A stretch of DNA of 64,000 nucleotides, taken from the NCBI GenBank assembly GCA_963741355.1, contig CAVUIG010000024.1, positions 61,059-125,058 of the forward strand, in the 5' to 3' direction. Below are positions 48,948 to 58,269 of the stretch, piece by piece (position 1 is the stretch's first letter; each line of letters starts with the position of its first letter). A model generated the notes under the pieces. That model was not told where the DNA came from. It did not search any database and saw nothing but the letters and a program-made list of their open reading frames with translations. The translations under genes were made by a program, and so were the position numbers. The DNA comes from CAIWHR01 sp963741355. GTDB taxonomy: Bacteria; Pseudomonadota; Gammaproteobacteria; Burkholderiales; Casimicrobiaceae.

Positions 48948-49946
48948 ATGCCGATTCCCGCTTCGATGCGTTACGTCGCCGCCCGCGAGGCCGGTCCTCC
49001 GGAAGTGCTTGGCCTCGCCGAGGGTCCCGTGCCGCAGCCGAAGCGCGGCGAGGTGCTGATCGAGGTCAGTCACGCGGGCGTCAACCGACCGGACTGCCTG
49101 CAGCGCGCCGGCTCCTATGCGCCGCCCGCCGACGCGTCGCCGGTCATCGGGCTCGAGGTTGCCGGCACCGTCGTCGCCCTGGGCGAGGACGCGCAGGGCT
49201 GGCGTGTCGGCGATCGCGTATGCGCGTTGACGCCCGGGGGCGGATACGCCGAATACTGCACGACGCCGGCCGGATTCTGCCTGCCGATTCCGGGCGAGCT
49301 CACGCTGCTCGAAGCGGCGAGCCTTCCGGAGAATTTCTACACCGTGTGGCACAACGTGTTCGAGCGCGGCCGCCTCGCCCGTGGAGAGAAAGTGCTGATC
49401 CACGGCGGCTCCGGCGGGATCGGGCTCACCGCGATCCAGCTCGCCCACCAGTTCGGCGCGGAGGTCTTCACGACCGTCGGTTCCGAAGAAAAGGCGGCGT
49501 TCTGCCGCGAGATGGGCGCCGACCACGCGATCAATTACCGGACGCAGGATTTCGCCGCGGAAGTCGCCCGCATCACGGAAAAGCGCGGCGTGGACGTCGT
49601 GCTCGACATGGTCGGCGGCGATTACATCGAGAAGAATCTCAAGTGCCTGGCGCTCGAGGGAAGGCTCGTCTTCATCGCCTTCCTCAAGGGCGGCCGCGCC
49701 GAGATCGACTTCCGGCACATCATGATGAAGCGGCTGACCCTCACCGGCTCGACGCTCCGCGCGAGCCCGCTCGCGCGCAAGGTCGGCATCGCGCAGGCGT
49801 TGCTGTCCAATGTGTGGCCGCTGATCGCGCGGGGCGCCGTGCGCCCGGTCATCCACAAGGTGTTTCCGCTCGCGGAGGCGGCCGCCGCGCACGCGCTGAT
49901 GGAATCGTCGCAGCATATCGGCAAGATCATGCTGCAGGTGCGCTGA
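48948..49946 (+). CDS. NAD(P)H:quinone oxidoreductase (zinc-less MDR, PIG3/QOR type)
   Basis: 332 residues. The GroES-like domain contains VNRPDCLQRAGSY. The Rossmann domain has GGSGGIGLTAIQLA, an AxxGxxG-like NADPH motif, and DVVLDMVGGDYIEKN. It lacks the structural zinc Cys cluster. The family reduces quinones or similar electrophiles by NADPH. MPIPASMRYV is chosen as the start; in-frame ATGs at 48903 and 48912 would add 12-15 residues. Confidence 0.9.
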   Translation: MPIPASMRYVAAREAGPPEVLGLAEGPVPQPKRGEVLIEVSHAGVNRPDCLQRAGSYAPPADASPVIGLEVAGTVVALGEDAQGWRVGDRVCALTPGGGYAEYCTTPAGFCLPIPGELTLLEAASLPENFYTVWHNVFERGRLARGEKVLIHGGSGGIGLTAIQLAHQFGAEVFTTVGSEEKAAFCREMGADHAINYRTQDFAAEVARITEKRGVDVVLDMVGGDYIEKNLKCLALEGRLVFIAFLKGGRAEIDFRHIMMKRLTLTGSTLRASPLARKVGIAQALLSNVWPLIARGAVRPVIHKVFPLAEAAAAHALMESSQHIGKIMLQVR

Positions 49947-49956
49947 TCTCCGGTGA

Positions 49957-50703
49957 TCAGTAGGTAGCCCGGCCCCCGGACAGGTCGAACACCGCTCCGG
50001 TCGAGAAGCTGCATTCCTCGCTCGCGAGCCAGCACACGAGCGCCGCGATCTCGTCGACGCTGCCGAAGCGGCCCATCGGGATCTTCGACAGCATGAAGTC
50101 GATGTGCTGCTGCGTCATCTGGTCGAAGATCGCCGTGCGCACGGCGGCCGGCGTCACGCAGTTGACGCGGATGCCGGTCTTCGCGAGCTCCTTCCCGAGC
50201 GACTTCGTGAGCCCGATCACCGCGGCCTTCGACGCGCTGTAGGCCGGCGCGTTCGGATTGCCTTCCTTGCCGGCGACCGACGCGATGTTGACGATGCGGC
50301 CATAATCGTTCTTCAGCATCGCCGGCACGACGCAGCGATTGCAGTAGAAGAGCCCGTTGAGGTTGACGTCGATCACCTGCCGCCACGCGTCGGGCGGGTA
50401 TTGCCACGTCGCCGCGTTCGGTCCGGTGATGCCGGCCGAGCAGACGAGCACGTCGATGCGGCCCAGCGCCTGCTCGGTCGCCGCCGTCGCCCGCGCCACC
50501 GCATCCGAATCGGAGATGTCGAGCGCCGAAGCGAAGGCGATGCCGGAATCTCCCGCCTTGGCCTTCGCGAGCGCCGCGTCGTCGCGATCCCACAGCGCGA
50601 CCTGCGCGCCGCTCGCGGCGAGGCGGCGCGCCACGGCGAGGCCGATGCCCGCGGCGCCACCGGTCACGACCGCCGTGCGTTGTTTGAAATCGAGTTGGTT
50701 CAT
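49957..50703 (-). CDS. Short-chain dehydrogenase/reductase
   Basis: 248 residues, classical SDR. TGGAAGIG (14-21) binds the nucleotide, CSAGITG replaces NNAG, and the catalytic set is N114, S142, Y155 and K159. D39 after the second strand favours NAD(H). The start at 50703 has AAGGAG nine bases upstream. Closest in appearance to FabG-like sugar or 3-hydroxyacyl dehydrogenases; the substrate is open. It is convergent with the quinone oxidoreductase, only 10 bp apart. Confidence 0.9.
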   Translation of the reverse strand: MNQLDFKQRTAVVTGGAAGIGLAVARRLAASGAQVALWDRDDAALAKAKAGDSGIAFASALDISDSDAVARATAATEQALGRIDVLVCSAGITGPNAATWQYPPDAWRQVIDVNLNGLFYCNRCVVPAMLKNDYGRIVNIASVAGKEGNPNAPAYSASKAAVIGLTKSLGKELAKTGIRVNCVTPAAVRTAIFDQMTQQHIDFMLSKIPMGRFGSVDEIAALVCWLASEECSFSTGAVFDLSGGRATY

Positions 50704-50892
50704 GCTGGGGTTCTCCTTGTTCGCGGCGCCGGGACGGCAACGCCGTTACGCCGGGACCGCGCCGGTCCGGCCTCGCATGTTATGCTTTTCGCCCGGTTCC
50801 GTCGTGCCTCAACGCGCACTCGCGGCGCGCGCGCGGAGCCGCCGCCGCGCGAACAGCGCACACGATCAGGCAGCGAACGGCGCCCCACTCCG

Positions 50893-51747
50893 ATGGAAAA
50901 AGACCTGCAAACACCCTTCGACATCGCGGTCGTCATGGTGACGGTCGTTCGACCGACGATTGCGCAGGCGATGCGGTCGGTATTCGCGCAGCAATTCCCG
51001 GGGCGCATCCAGATTCTCGTCGGCATCGATTGCTGGGAAGGCCCGCGCGCGCTGCTCGAGCAACTCGTCGCCGAATCCCCGCCGCATGTCGCCGTGACGA
51101 TCCTCGATCTCGGTTACTCGACATCGAGGCGCCATGGCGGCCTCTATCCCAGCAGCTACGGCGGCGCCCTCAAGACGATCCTGAGCTACGCCGCGAACAG
51201 CCGCTACATCACCTATCTCGACGATGACAACTGGTACGCGCCGACACATTTGGTGACGCTGCGCGATGCCGTCGCCGGCAGGGACTGGGCGTTCTCGCTG
51301 CGCCATTTCGTCGACGCGGCGACGGGCGAGATCCTTTGCCCGGACACCTGGGAATCGATGGGACCCGGACGCGGCGTCTACGCGAAGGCACAGGGCGGGT
51401 TCGTCGACACGAATTGCTACCTCATCGACAAGCTCGCCTGCCCCAAGGTTTTTCTCGAATGGGCGAATACCCGTTTTGAAGGCGGAACCGGCGGCGATCG
51501 CCAGATACTGCAGCGCCTGCTCGGGCGGCCATGCGGAACGAACGCCGCTCATAGCGTCTACTACCGGCACACGCTGGAGGGATTGCCCGCTTACCTCCTG
51601 TGGCGGTTCAAGTGCGCGGGCGTCGACCTTGGCCGCTACATGCCCGCCGCCGCGATCCCGCCGGAGTCAGCCTGGCAACAATGCGCCGCCTTCGATCGCG
51701 AAAACCAGGACTTCGCGGGCGTCCCGATCGGCGCCGCGGCGCAGTGA
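50893..51747 (+). CDS. Glycosyltransferase, family 2-like (GT-A)
   Basis: 284 residues. VVMVTVVRPTIAQAMRSVFAQ is the nucleotide-binding opening, YLDDDNWY contains the DxD metal motif, and GGTGGDRQILQ contributes the acceptor-side region. There are no membrane segments. Sugar donor and acceptor are unknown. It is followed after 64 bp by an LpxD-like acyltransferase, so the pair may modify an envelope glycolipid or glycan. Confidence 0.8.
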   Translation: MEKDLQTPFDIAVVMVTVVRPTIAQAMRSVFAQQFPGRIQILVGIDCWEGPRALLEQLVAESPPHVAVTILDLGYSTSRRHGGLYPSSYGGALKTILSYAANSRYITYLDDDNWYAPTHLVTLRDAVAGRDWAFSLRHFVDAATGEILCPDTWESMGPGRGVYAKAQGGFVDTNCYLIDKLACPKVFLEWANTRFEGGTGGDRQILQRLLGRPCGTNAAHSVYYRHTLEGLPAYLLWRFKCAGVDLGRYMPAAAIPPESAWQQCAAFDRENQDFAGVPIGAAAQ

Positions 51748-51811
51748 CGCCGGTGCCCGACGCCCGCGTTGCGCCAACGCAACGATTCAACCCGGGGCCA
51801 ACAGGATCCCT

Positions 51812-52756
51812 GTGAGCGCATTCTTTCGCGAATTGCCGACGCCCACCACGGCAGCGCAGCTCGCGCAACGCCTTCCACCGACCGTCGAAATCGTCGGAGA
51901 CGGCGAGCGGCCGATTCGCGGCATCGCGGGACTCTCGTGCGCGCGTGACGACGCACTTTCGTTCTGCGATCCGGAGCAGCCCGACGATGCGCTCGCGGCC
52001 ACGCGCGCGTCGGTGGTCATCGTCGCGGCAGGATGCACGGCGCCGCCGCGGGATCGCCAGACATTTCTGCGGGTCGATGACGTCCGCGCGAGCTTCATTG
52101 CTGCGGTGGAATTGCTGCTGCCGGGCTCCGCGCGGCCGCGCGAGCTCGCGCCGGGCATCGACCCGACCGCCCGCGTGGACGCGAGTGCGCAGGTGTCCCG
52201 TCTCGCCGCGATCGGCGCCGGCGTCTCGATCGGTCCGGGAACGCGCGTGGGTCCGGGCGCCGTGATCTACGATGACTGCACGGTCGGCGCGCAATGCGTG
52301 ATCGGCCCCAACGCGGTCGTCGGCTGGGTGGGCCTCGCCTATCACGATGGCCGCGACGGGCGTCGGCTGTTCTTTCCGCATCTGGGGCGCGTCCACATCG
52401 GCGAGCGTGTCGACATCGGCGCCAATGCATGCATCTGCCGCGGCATGCTTTCCGACACGGTCATCGGCAATCAGGTGAAGATCGGCAGCCTCGTCTACAT
52501 CGGCCACGGCGGCGTTGTCGAGGCGAACGCGTGGCTGTCCGCGGCGACCGCGATCGCCGGGCATTCCCGCGTCGACGCGCAGGCGCTGGTGGGCATCGGC
52601 ACCGTCATCGTCGACAACGTCAGCGTCGGCGCGCGTGCCGTGCTCGGCGCAGGGAGCGTCGTGACCAAGGACGTCGCGCCCGGCGAGACGCAATTCGGCG
52701 TTCCGGCGCGCACCGTTCCGAAGGCAAGGCGTTTCGGGCCGACGCCGCGGAAATGA
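51812..52756 (+). CDS. LpxD-like left-handed beta-helix acyltransferase
   Basis: 314 residues. The start is GTG at 51812 with AGGA upstream. An LpxD-type N-terminal domain (about 1-100) is followed by hexapeptide repeats forming a left-handed beta-helix (about 115-300). H232 in VYIGHGGVV is at the place of the catalytic His. It resembles UDP-3-O-acylglucosamine N-acyltransferase of lipid A synthesis but stands apart from lpxA, lpxB and fabZ. It is therefore probably a paralogue for another sugar nucleotide, perhaps that of the adjacent glycosyltransferase. Confidence 0.78.
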   Translation: MSAFFRELPTPTTAAQLAQRLPPTVEIVGDGERPIRGIAGLSCARDDALSFCDPEQPDDALAATRASVVIVAAGCTAPPRDRQTFLRVDDVRASFIAAVELLLPGSARPRELAPGIDPTARVDASAQVSRLAAIGAGVSIGPGTRVGPGAVIYDDCTVGAQCVIGPNAVVGWVGLAYHDGRDGRRLFFPHLGRVHIGERVDIGANACICRGMLSDTVIGNQVKIGSLVYIGHGGVVEANAWLSAATAIAGHSRVDAQALVGIGTVIVDNVSVGARAVLGAGSVVTKDVAPGETQFGVPARTVPKARRFGPTPRK

Positions 52757-52853
52757 CGCACGCGAACCGGTAGCGACGGGTTCGCCGCCGTGCCTGCAAT
52801 GACGTCCATCGTGCGAACGACGCCGTCACGCCTGTGACAAACGGGGGAGATCG

Positions 52854-53255
52854 ATGAGCAACGCCCGCTTCATGATGATCCCCGGCGCACCCGCGCCGGT
52901 CGCGCCGTTCTCGCACGCCGTCGAAGTCGACGGATGGGTGTTCCTCACGGGACAGATGCCCACCGATCCGAACGATGCCGCCGCGCCGCTCCCGGCGGGA
53001 ATCGAAGACCAGACCCGCCGCGTGATGGACAATCTCGTCCTCGTGCTGCGCGGCGTCGGGCTTGGCCTCGAGCACGTCGTGTCGGCGCGCGCCTTCCTCA
53101 CGCATTTCGAGCGGGACTACGACCCGATGAACCGCGTCTATCGGTCCTATTTCCCCGAGGAGCGCCTGCCGGCGAGGACCTGCGTCGGCGTGACCGGCCT
53201 CGCGCGGAATGCGCTCGTGGAGATCGATTTCATCGCGCGCCGCGCCGAGACCTGA
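52854..53255 (+). CDS. RidA/YjgF-family protein
   Basis: 133 residues. PFSHAVEVDGWVFLTGQ and the conserved Arg108 in LPARTCVGV mark the RidA family, whose members hydrolyse reactive enamines/imines from PLP enzymes or act as related deaminases. GGGGGAG lies before the ATG. No obvious operon partner. The group is a RidA relative (Rid2/3-like) rather than canonical RidA, since the spacing differs. Confidence 0.88.
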   Translation: MSNARFMMIPGAPAPVAPFSHAVEVDGWVFLTGQMPTDPNDAAAPLPAGIEDQTRRVMDNLVLVLRGVGLGLEHVVSARAFLTHFERDYDPMNRVYRSYFPEERLPARTCVGVTGLARNALVEIDFIARRAET

Positions 53256-53496
53256 GAAGCTCCGAAAACGCGGCAGGTTCGCGATGCGGCGCCGCAACAT
53301 CGCGCGGCACCGAGATTGTTGGGACGCAGGAGGCGTGTCCGATCTCCCGACACCCCTCAATTCGGCGCCGCTTGGTCGCGGTTGGTTGCATGGTGCGCCC
53401 GACCGGGACTAGCATCCTTCCGGCGGGCAGCGCGAGTTGGCCGAAAGCGCATACGGATAGGACGATTGCTCGCTGGCGCGTTACAACGAGGCCCTC

Positions 53497-54092
53497 ATGA
53501 TCGCCACGACGAGAATCTTCCTTGCGGTGCTGTTCGTTTCCGGATTGCTGGGCTGCGCGGGCAAGGAATTCACGCGTCCCGAGATGGCGACGCTGAAGAA
53601 TGGCGAGACCACCTATGCCCAGGTCATCGGAAAGGTTCGGCAGGCCCTTTGCCGAAGGCTCGCTGGTCAGGAACGACAGGACGGTGAGGTCCGCCAACTA
53701 CGTGCACGCGGAGGCCTCCGGCAAGCCGGCCCGGCCGGGGATCGTCGCATCGCGATCGATGGCCTTCTATTTCTACAACGACGTGCTCGTCGGCCACGAG
53801 TACCTGTCGTCGTGGGCGGCCGACAGCACCGACTTCGACGAAGCCGATCGAAAGCAGATCGTGAAAGGCAAGACGACGGAGGCCGAGCTGGTGCCATTGC
53901 TGGGCAAGCCGAGCGGCTACGAGATCTATCCGATGATCGCGTCGAAATCCGGGCGTGCGGCCGTCTACGCGTATTCGGAGCTCGACGGCGGCGCGCTCTC
54001 GCGTAAGGCGTGGCGCAAGGTCCTGATCGTGAGCCTCGACCAGGCGCGGCATCGTCACGGACGTCGATTTCACGTCGACGGCTTCGAAGTAG
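53497..54092 (+). CDS. BamE/SmpA-like lipoprotein (two frameshifts)
   Basis: The lipoprotein signal VLFVSGLLGC is followed by LKNGETTYAQVIGK, the G-x-T-x-x-x-V helix of BamE-like domains. After a surplus base near 53635 the frame continues FGRPFAEGSLVRND and AFYFYNDVLVGHEYLS. A second similar unit is KGKTTEAELVPLLGKPSGYE. A second surplus base near 54048 is needed to reach the natural end TASK and TAG at 54090-54092. The repaired length is about 197 residues. Two BamE-like halves in one lipoprotein suggest an envelope assembly or binding role; function unknown. Confidence 0.72.
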
Positions 54093-54205
54093 GAATGGCG
54101 ACGATCTGTTCGACCGTTTGATGCCCGCCCCGAACCGCAATGTTCGGTCGGATTAAGTCCGTCATCCACCGCGTTCACTGCATCACCCCTTCACAGAGGC
54201 CCGCC

Positions 54206-55276
54206 ATGCAAGCCACTTACAACGTCCTGATACTGGGCGCGTCCTATGGCTCCCTCTTCGCGACCAAGCTGCTCGTCGCGGGCCATTCGGCGAAGCTCGT
54301 CTGCCTCCCGGCCGAGGCCGACCTGATCAACCGCGAAGGCGTTGTGGTTCGCATGCCGGTGAAAGGCCGCGAGGGACTGGTCGAGATCAATTCCCGAAAG
54401 TTGCCCGGCAAGGTTTCCGCCGGCGGCCCGGGCGACGCCGATCCGTCCGAGTACGACCTTGTGGCCCTGGCGATGCAGGAGCCGCAATACCGCTCGCCCG
54501 GTGTGCGCGAGCTCCTCGATGCGGTCGCCAAGGCTGACGTTCCGTGCATTTCGATCATGAACATGCCGCCGCTGCCCTACCTCGAGCGCATTCCCGGAAT
54601 CTCGGCCGACGCGTGCAGGCATTGCTACACCGATGCCACGGTCTGGGACAATTTCGACGCCAGGAGGATGACCCTTTGCAGCCCGGACGCGCAGGCGTTC
54701 CGTCCGCCCGACGCGAAGGTCAACGTGCTTGAGGTCAGCCTGCCGACCAACTTCAAGGCCGCCCGCTTCGAATCCGCCGAGGACACGGGCATTCTCCGGC
54801 AGCTCGCCTCCGACATCGAAGCCTCCCGGTTCGACACCGGCGACGGAAAGATCGAGCTGCCGGTCAAGCTCAAGGTGCACGAATCGGTCTTCGTGCCGCT
54901 CGCAAAGTGGGCAATGCTGCTCGCCGGCAATTATCGTTGCGTGCAGGACAATGGCGTGCGCTCGATCAGGGACGCCGTCCATTCGGACCTCGCCGCATCG
55001 CGCGCGGTGTACGACTGGGTGGTTGCGCTATGCGTGTCACTGGGCGCGGACGAGAAGGACCTCGTCCCGTTCGAGAAATACGCGAGCGCAGCGCTGTCGC
55101 TGCCGCGCCCGTCGTCCGCCGCGCGTGCCGTGGCGGCGGGGGTCGCCAACATCGAGCGCACCGATCGCCTGGTGCAGGCCATCGCGGCGCAGAAAGGCAT
55201 GCGCAACGAGGTCGTCGACGCGACCGTTGCGACGATCGACCGCTGGCTGGAGCGCAATCGCAGGAAAGTGGCCTGA
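54206..55276 (+). CDS. PanE/ApbA-like NAD(P)-binding protein
   Basis: 356 residues. The N-terminus, NVLILGASYGSLFATKLL, is a Rossmann fold, followed by NREGVVVRMPVKGRE, as in ketopantoate reductases. The C-terminal helical domain (about 200-350) has the general ketopantoate reductase shape but weak conservation. The catalytic Lys of PanE is plausibly in LPVKLKVHESVF. The true substrate is uncertain. AGAGG precedes the ATG. It is followed after 8 bp by an acyltransferase gene, so the two are probably co-transcribed. Confidence 0.7.
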   Translation: MQATYNVLILGASYGSLFATKLLVAGHSAKLVCLPAEADLINREGVVVRMPVKGREGLVEINSRKLPGKVSAGGPGDADPSEYDLVALAMQEPQYRSPGVRELLDAVAKADVPCISIMNMPPLPYLERIPGISADACRHCYTDATVWDNFDARRMTLCSPDAQAFRPPDAKVNVLEVSLPTNFKAARFESAEDTGILRQLASDIEASRFDTGDGKIELPVKLKVHESVFVPLAKWAMLLAGNYRCVQDNGVRSIRDAVHSDLAASRAVYDWVVALCVSLGADEKDLVPFEKYASAALSLPRPSSAARAVAAGVANIERTDRLVQAIAAQKGMRNEVVDATVATIDRWLERNRRKVA

Positions 55277-55284
55277 CCGCCGAA

Positions 55285-56181
55285 ATGCTAAGTTTCCTGC
55301 CACCCGCGCTGCGCGGGGTGATCGCGGCGACGCTGCTGATCCTCAACACCCTCTTCTGGTGCTTCGTGCTATTCGCTTTCGCGATCGTGAAGCTCCTGTT
55401 GCCGCTGCCGCCGGTGCGCGCCGTGGTCGACCGGATCCTGAACGCGCTCGCCACCTGTTGGGTCGCCTGCAACAGCGGCTGGATGCGGCTCACGCAGCGC
55501 ACGCAATGGGACGTGACAGGGCGCGACGGACTCGAGTGCAACGGCTGGTACCTCGTCAACTGCAATCACCAGTCATGGGTGGACATCCTCGCGCTGCAGC
55601 ACGTGCTCAATCGCCGCGTCCCGATGCTCAAGTTCTTCCTCAAGCAGCAGCTCATTTACGTCCCGGTCATCGGGCTCGCGTGGTGGGCGCTCGATTTTCC
55701 GTTCATGCGCCGCCATTCCGACGCCTACCTTCGCGCGCATCCGGAGAAGCGGCATGACGACCTCGAGGCCGCGCGCATCGCCTGCCGAAGATTCGCGCTC
55801 GCGCCGGCGAGCGTAATGAATTTTGCGGAAGGCACGCGGTTCACGCCGCAGAAACAGAAGAAGCAACACTCGCCCTACCGCCACCTGCTGAAGCCGAAGA
55901 CGGGTGCGCTCGCGCTGGCGATGAGCGTGCTCGGCGACAAATTCCATTCGCTGATCGACGTGACGATCGTCTACCCCGCCGGCGCCCCGACGTTCTGGCA
56001 GTTTCTCTGCGGCAACGTGCCTCGTGTCGTCGTGGGCCTGAATTCGGTGCCGATCCCGCCGGAATTCTGCCGCGGCGACTATCAGGGCGACCCGAAATTC
56101 CGCAGGACGATCCAGCGCTGGCTGCAGGAAATGTGGAGCGAAAAGGACCGCCGGATCGACGCGATCCTCGCAGGCGCTTGA
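55285..56181 (+). CDS. Lysophospholipid acyltransferase (PlsC/YihG-like)
   Basis: 298 residues. An N-terminal helix (about 10-40) leads to the acyltransferase core with H95xxxxD100 in NHQSWVD and E182 in FAEGTRF. VPIPPEFCRGDY near the C-terminus fits the YihG/YihG-like branch of 1-acylglycerol-3-phosphate acyltransferases. It acylates lysophosphatidic acid or a similar acceptor at the inner membrane. It follows the PanE-like gene closely. Confidence 0.9.
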   Translation: MLSFLPPALRGVIAATLLILNTLFWCFVLFAFAIVKLLLPLPPVRAVVDRILNALATCWVACNSGWMRLTQRTQWDVTGRDGLECNGWYLVNCNHQSWVDILALQHVLNRRVPMLKFFLKQQLIYVPVIGLAWWALDFPFMRRHSDAYLRAHPEKRHDDLEAARIACRRFALAPASVMNFAEGTRFTPQKQKKQHSPYRHLLKPKTGALALAMSVLGDKFHSLIDVTIVYPAGAPTFWQFLCGNVPRVVVGLNSVPIPPEFCRGDYQGDPKFRRTIQRWLQEMWSEKDRRIDAILAGA

Positions 56182-56203
56182 CGCGCGCAGCCGAGGGCCC
56201 GCG

Positions 56204-57028
56204 TCAGCGCCAGAGCATGCGCTGCGCGAACCTCACCGGCCCGACGCTCAGGCGATTGACGACGGACGGCAACGCCAGCGGCTTCGTGAACATCTTGACC
56301 GCCATCTCGGTGGGATAGTGCCGGCGCAACATCGTCGCCGCACGCCCGACGGCCCGGCGATATTCGCGGCCGTCACGCGATGCCCCGGCATGCCGGGAGC
56401 GAAACGGATACCAAAGGCCGCAGTCCACGTCGCTTCGGAGCATTTCCCGCAGGCGCCTCGCCAGCGCCCCCAGAACGGCGGCGCGCTTTCTTCGCTCGAT
56501 CGCGTTGTACTTGCCGAAATAGCGGTAGAAATGCTTGTAATGCCCGACCTCGTCGTGCTGGATGAGCCCGACGAGGCGTTCCAGCACGGGCTCATCGGCG
56601 ACGTCCCGGATCGCCTTGTAATACGTCGCCGTCCCCATCTCGACCACGCAGCGCGCCGCCATCTCCAGACAGCGGGTGCGCTCGAGCTCCTCGGTCGTGC
56701 AGCTCCGTGAATAGTCGGCGATGAACGCGGCGAAGGCGGCCTCCCAATCGAACTCGGGCCAGACCTTGTTGACGTAGGCACGCAACGCGCGGCCGTGGCG
56801 CAGCTCCTCCGGTTCCCAATGATTGGCGAGCCACGCGGAGACTTCGGCATCGTCGCTGAATTGCTCGACCAGATTGTGCGAGTAGATATCCGAGCCCGTC
56901 TCGACGAACGATGCGCCCGCGAGCAGCAGGAACAGCTCCTCGTTTGTCCTGACGCGCTCGACGTCGATGCGGTCCAGCGGAATGGCATCGAGCGACCATT
57001 GCTCGCGATCAGTGATTTCGCTTGTCAT
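56204..57028 (-). CDS. Ferritin-like diiron protein
   Basis: 274 residues from MTSEITD, chosen for GGGGAA upstream; longer in-frame starts at 57046 and 57064 exist. Four-helix bundle with likely diiron ligands in EPEELRHG, CVVEMGTATYY and QHDEVGHYKHFY (E, ExxH, E, ExxH-like). This is the pattern of ferritin-like oxygenases, acyl-ACP desaturases and tRNA-hydroxylase relatives. A basic C-terminal segment follows the bundle. Substrate unknown; convergent with the acyltransferase gene. Confidence 0.78.
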   Translation of the reverse strand: MTSEITDREQWSLDAIPLDRIDVERVRTNEELFLLLAGASFVETGSDIYSHNLVEQFSDDAEVSAWLANHWEPEELRHGRALRAYVNKVWPEFDWEAAFAAFIADYSRSCTTEELERTRCLEMAARCVVEMGTATYYKAIRDVADEPVLERLVGLIQHDEVGHYKHFYRYFGKYNAIERRKRAAVLGALARRLREMLRSDVDCGLWYPFRSRHAGASRDGREYRRAVGRAATMLRRHYPTEMAVKMFTKPLALPSVVNRLSVGPVRFAQRMLWR

Positions 57029-57403
57029 TGTTTGTTCCCCGGCCATCGACGCCTCCGCCGGCATTTCGCGAATGTCCCCGAAATTCTCGCCGGAAGGTAT
57101 GACCGCGACAAGCCCGCGCGGGTTTCAAGACCCGTGTTGGTCGATCGGGGGCCGCCGCAGTGCTCGTGCGCACTGAGCCGCCCTTGAGGCGGATCGCTGA
57201 AAATCACGTAATTTCAAACACTTGCGCACACGAGCGCTCCAGATCTGACTCAATCCTGCGCAGAGGCACCGGCCATCGGGCGCGCCACGGCCCACGACGA
57301 GCATGCGGGGCAGCGAGCCCTACACTCGAATCGGACGAATTCCGATGGCGGTGTGCGATCGATCCACGCATTCTTCGTCACCGGCATTCCAATGAGGACG
57401 ACG
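57029..57403. other. Divergent intergenic region of 375 bp
   Basis: It should contain promoters of the ferritin-like gene (minus) and of the three-gene small-protein run (plus). Nothing else was recognised; an in-frame upstream extension of the plus-strand gene to 57353 is not supported by a ribosome site. Confidence 0.45.
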
Positions 57404-57715
57404 ATGCAGCGTAACGCCCGGCGCTGGTCGGATCGGGTGACGCGGGAAAGCAACGCGTTGACGCTCGAAAAGGGCGTATTCACGAAACGCAGCGCGCGCG
57501 CAATCGCACTGTCGCTCAAACGATCGGCCGAGCGAAGCAGGCGGCGGAAGAGCACCCCGTTTCGCTCGGCGATGTCGATGCTCAATTTCTACGTGAACCG
57601 GATGGGCGCCAATCTGAGCGCCGCGAGGCGCAAGGTGCTGGAACGCGCGAAGGGAGAATTGCGCGAAGCGTTCAGAACCGGCGCCGCGCCCCGGGATTCG
57701 TCGAGCCGCCGATGA
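57404..57715 (+). CDS. DUF3175-like small basic protein
   Basis: 103 residues. The pattern RWSDRVTRESNALTLEKGVF, then AIALSLKRSAERSRRRKS, then RSAMSMLNFYVNRMG and RRKVLERAKGELR fits the DUF3175 family as remembered. It is helical and highly basic, with no membrane segment; nucleic-acid binding is conceivable but untested. GAGG sits six bases before the ATG used; upstream ATGs at 57392 and 57353 are less likely. Its stop overlaps the next start (ATGA). Confidence 0.72.
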   Translation: MQRNARRWSDRVTRESNALTLEKGVFTKRSARAIALSLKRSAERSRRRKSTPFRSAMSMLNFYVNRMGANLSAARRKVLERAKGELREAFRTGAAPRDSSSRR

Positions 57716-57975
57716 GATCACGCCAGTTCGGGCGGCGTTTCGAACGGAGCTCGGGCCCGCGCGACGCCCGGCCGTCGACCACGACCGGCTCGCCGCCGCC
57801 GCGGAGCAAGGTCGTCCCCTGCGAAATCGACAAGATGTGCGCAAATCTCAGGTGCGCGGAATGCCTGAAACGGATACCGGCGGAAGAAATGGTCACTTCC
57901 GAAACCGAAGATTACGTCCGCCATTTCTGCGGATTGCGCTGCCTTCGCCGCTGGGAGCTGCGGCGCTCACCTTGA
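57712..57975 (+). CDS. Small Cys-rich (zinc-ribbon-like, DUF3330-type) protein
   Basis: 87 residues. A disordered Arg/Ser/Pro-rich first half is followed by CAECLKRIPAEEM and HFCGLRCLRRW, a CxxC...CxxxC arrangement that probably binds zinc. The phrase YVRHFCGLRC recalls DUF3330 proteins. It is coupled to the preceding basic protein by ATGA. Function unknown. Confidence 0.68.
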   Translation: MRSRQFGRRFERSSGPRDARPSTTTGSPPPRSKVVPCEIDKMCANLRCAECLKRIPAEEMVTSETEDYVRHFCGLRCLRRWELRRSP

Positions 57976-57987
57976 TCAGGAACCTCC

Positions 57988-58269
57988 ATGAAGACCTATC
58001 CCGTCACCGTTCCAGAAATCGCTCTCGTCGCCATCACCCGAGGCATTGCCGGCGCCGGCCTCGGCCTGCTGCTCGGAGGAAATCTGAAGACCGACACGCG
58101 GCGCGTGCTCGGCTGGGCTCTGCTCGCCGTCGGTGTCGTCACGACGATTCCGATCGTCGGAGCACTGATTGGCAACCGGCATTCCGGCAACGGCCGATCG
58201 AATCTGCAGTCCGCCGTCGGTGAGCCCGCGTCGCGCTTGGGCTTCGGCGAGCCGCTCGAGAACGACTGA
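57988..58269 (+). CDS. Small membrane protein of unknown function
   Basis: 93 residues with two predicted helices (about 9-31 and 40-62), the first Gly-rich (GIAGAGLGLLLGG), and a polar C-terminus. AGGA lies before the ATG, 12 bp after the zinc-ribbon-like gene. No family was recognised. Confidence 0.68.
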   Translation: MKTYPVTVPEIALVAITRGIAGAGLGLLLGGNLKTDTRRVLGWALLAVGVVTTIPIVGALIGNRHSGNGRSNLQSAVGEPASRLGFGEPLEND

